Source: Clostridia bacterium | GTDB lineage: Bacteria > Bacillota > Clostridia > TANB77 > CAG-508 | DNA: 64,000 nucleotides | Assembly (NCBI GenBank): GCA_017404545.1 | Contig: JAFRCC010000015.1 | Location: 1 to 64,000, forward strand | Direction: 5' to 3' | Shown here: piece by piece, positions 63,658 to 64,000 of the stretch | Layout: each line of letters starts with the position of its first letter | Position numbering within the stretch: position 1 is the stretch's first letter | Program-made: the position numbers and the translations under genes | Notes under the pieces: model-generated | Databases searched by the model: none | Seen by the model: the letters and a program-made list of their open reading frames with translations, nothing else | What the model was told of the DNA's origin: nothing

Positions 63658-64000
63658 AAGTATCTCTCCTAAAAAAATATCCAAGAGAGTATAATCTATA
63701 TTCGATAATCAGTAAAAGTTAAACATTTCCAATTTAATATCTATGCATCTTACGGATTAGTGTATTTATTAAGAACATTTCATTTATATTACATTTATTT
63801 TAACTTTATATTTCATTTTTTTTCACACAAAGATATATATATTTTTTTTAATATATATCCTTAATCTGCCTAAATAAAATTTACTATATTTGTGATTTCC
63901 CTAAGGCAATTTAAAATACTTATAAAATTAGTTACTACATTATACTCATTTTTATAAAAAAGCTCTAGGCTAAATTTCCCTAGAGTTTTTTTTATTTATT
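63658..64000. other. Upstream region of the giant gene
   Basis: 343 bp, very AT-rich, no gene. A possible minus-strand promoter TTTACT - 17 bases - TATACT lies within 63685-63720. A strong terminator-like hairpin is at 63963-63985 (CTCTAGG/CCTAGAG with A and T tracts on both sides). Confidence 0.5.
63958..63993. terminator. Bidirectional terminator at the window edge
   Basis: CTCTAGG (63963-63969) pairs with CCTAGAG (63979-63985), followed by T8 on the plus strand and T-rich on the minus strand. It isolates the giant gene from whatever lies beyond the window. Confidence 0.75.

Overview
The window looks like chromosomal DNA from an AT-rich (roughly 30% GC by eye), spore-forming, strictly anaerobic member of the Clostridia, probably a gut commensal. 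The evidence is spoIVA and a dipicolinate synthase A gene (endospores), an hrcA-grpE-dnaK-dnaJ operon with a CIRCE operator, an electron-bifurcating type [FeFe] hydrogenase operon, strong AGGAGG ribosome binding sites, and a giant Gram-positive Cna-B surface protein. No rRNA operon, CRISPR array or complete prophage is present.

Layout. 1-5 kb is accessory DNA: a row of small minus-strand genes that looks like a polymorphic-toxin immunity array (one SUKH-like) downstream of a 41-codon remnant of a toxin C-terminus, then a hairpin-rich spacer, two linked hypothetical genes, a secreted-type amidase and a transglutaminase-fold protein. 5-16 kb holds small envelope and housekeeping-accessory genes (YbjQ, membrane coiled-coil protein, S51 peptidase, cyclophilin-like lipoprotein-like protein, phosphoribosyltransferase, metallopeptidase, a paired chromate transporter with a LysR regulator, a FliB-type methylase), one GC-rich foreign-looking gene and a short transposed element. 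16-27 kb has tRNA-Leu, a ComEC-like beta-lactamase-fold protein with a DUF3006 partner, a PflX-type radical SAM protein, a UDP-sugar pyrophosphorylase, spoIVA, a ROK kinase, dpaA, a TPR protein and pyrophosphatase.

27-37 kb is core: dnaJ, dnaK, grpE, hrcA (CIRCE controlled), a 199-bp fold-back mobile element, a rare bacterial Thg1-like gene, and the fmt-def-priA cluster. A striking 60-bp tandem-repeat gene (ten near-identical 20-residue acidic units each with one Cys) sits at 36.9-37.9 kb behind a near-consensus promoter. 38-43 kb is the hydrogenase operon (NuoE-like, NuoF-like, a transglutaminase-fold protein inserted in the operon, and the catalytic subunit). 43-50.5 kb has tRNA-Cys, tRNA-Gly, tRNA-Ser, a frameshifted S51 peptidase, topA, a large transglutaminase-fold protein, rpsT and an Rpn-type nuclease.

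50.9-63.7 kb is one gene of about 4249 codons: a surface protein with a signal peptide, a FlgD-like and an SdrD-B-like module, about 21 Cna-B repeats, a MucBP-like module and a C-terminal anchor. Eight of the Cna-B repeats carry an extra ~130-residue module placed before the repeat's last strand, an architecture I do not recognise.

Most informative unusual items: the nested Cna-B insert modules, the 60-bp repeat gene, the fold-back elements with perfect 8-bp target duplications (and a probable relic forming the end of topA), the Thg1-like gene, and the transglutaminase-fold protein in the hydrogenase operon. All assignments come from reading motifs by eye; no database search was possible.
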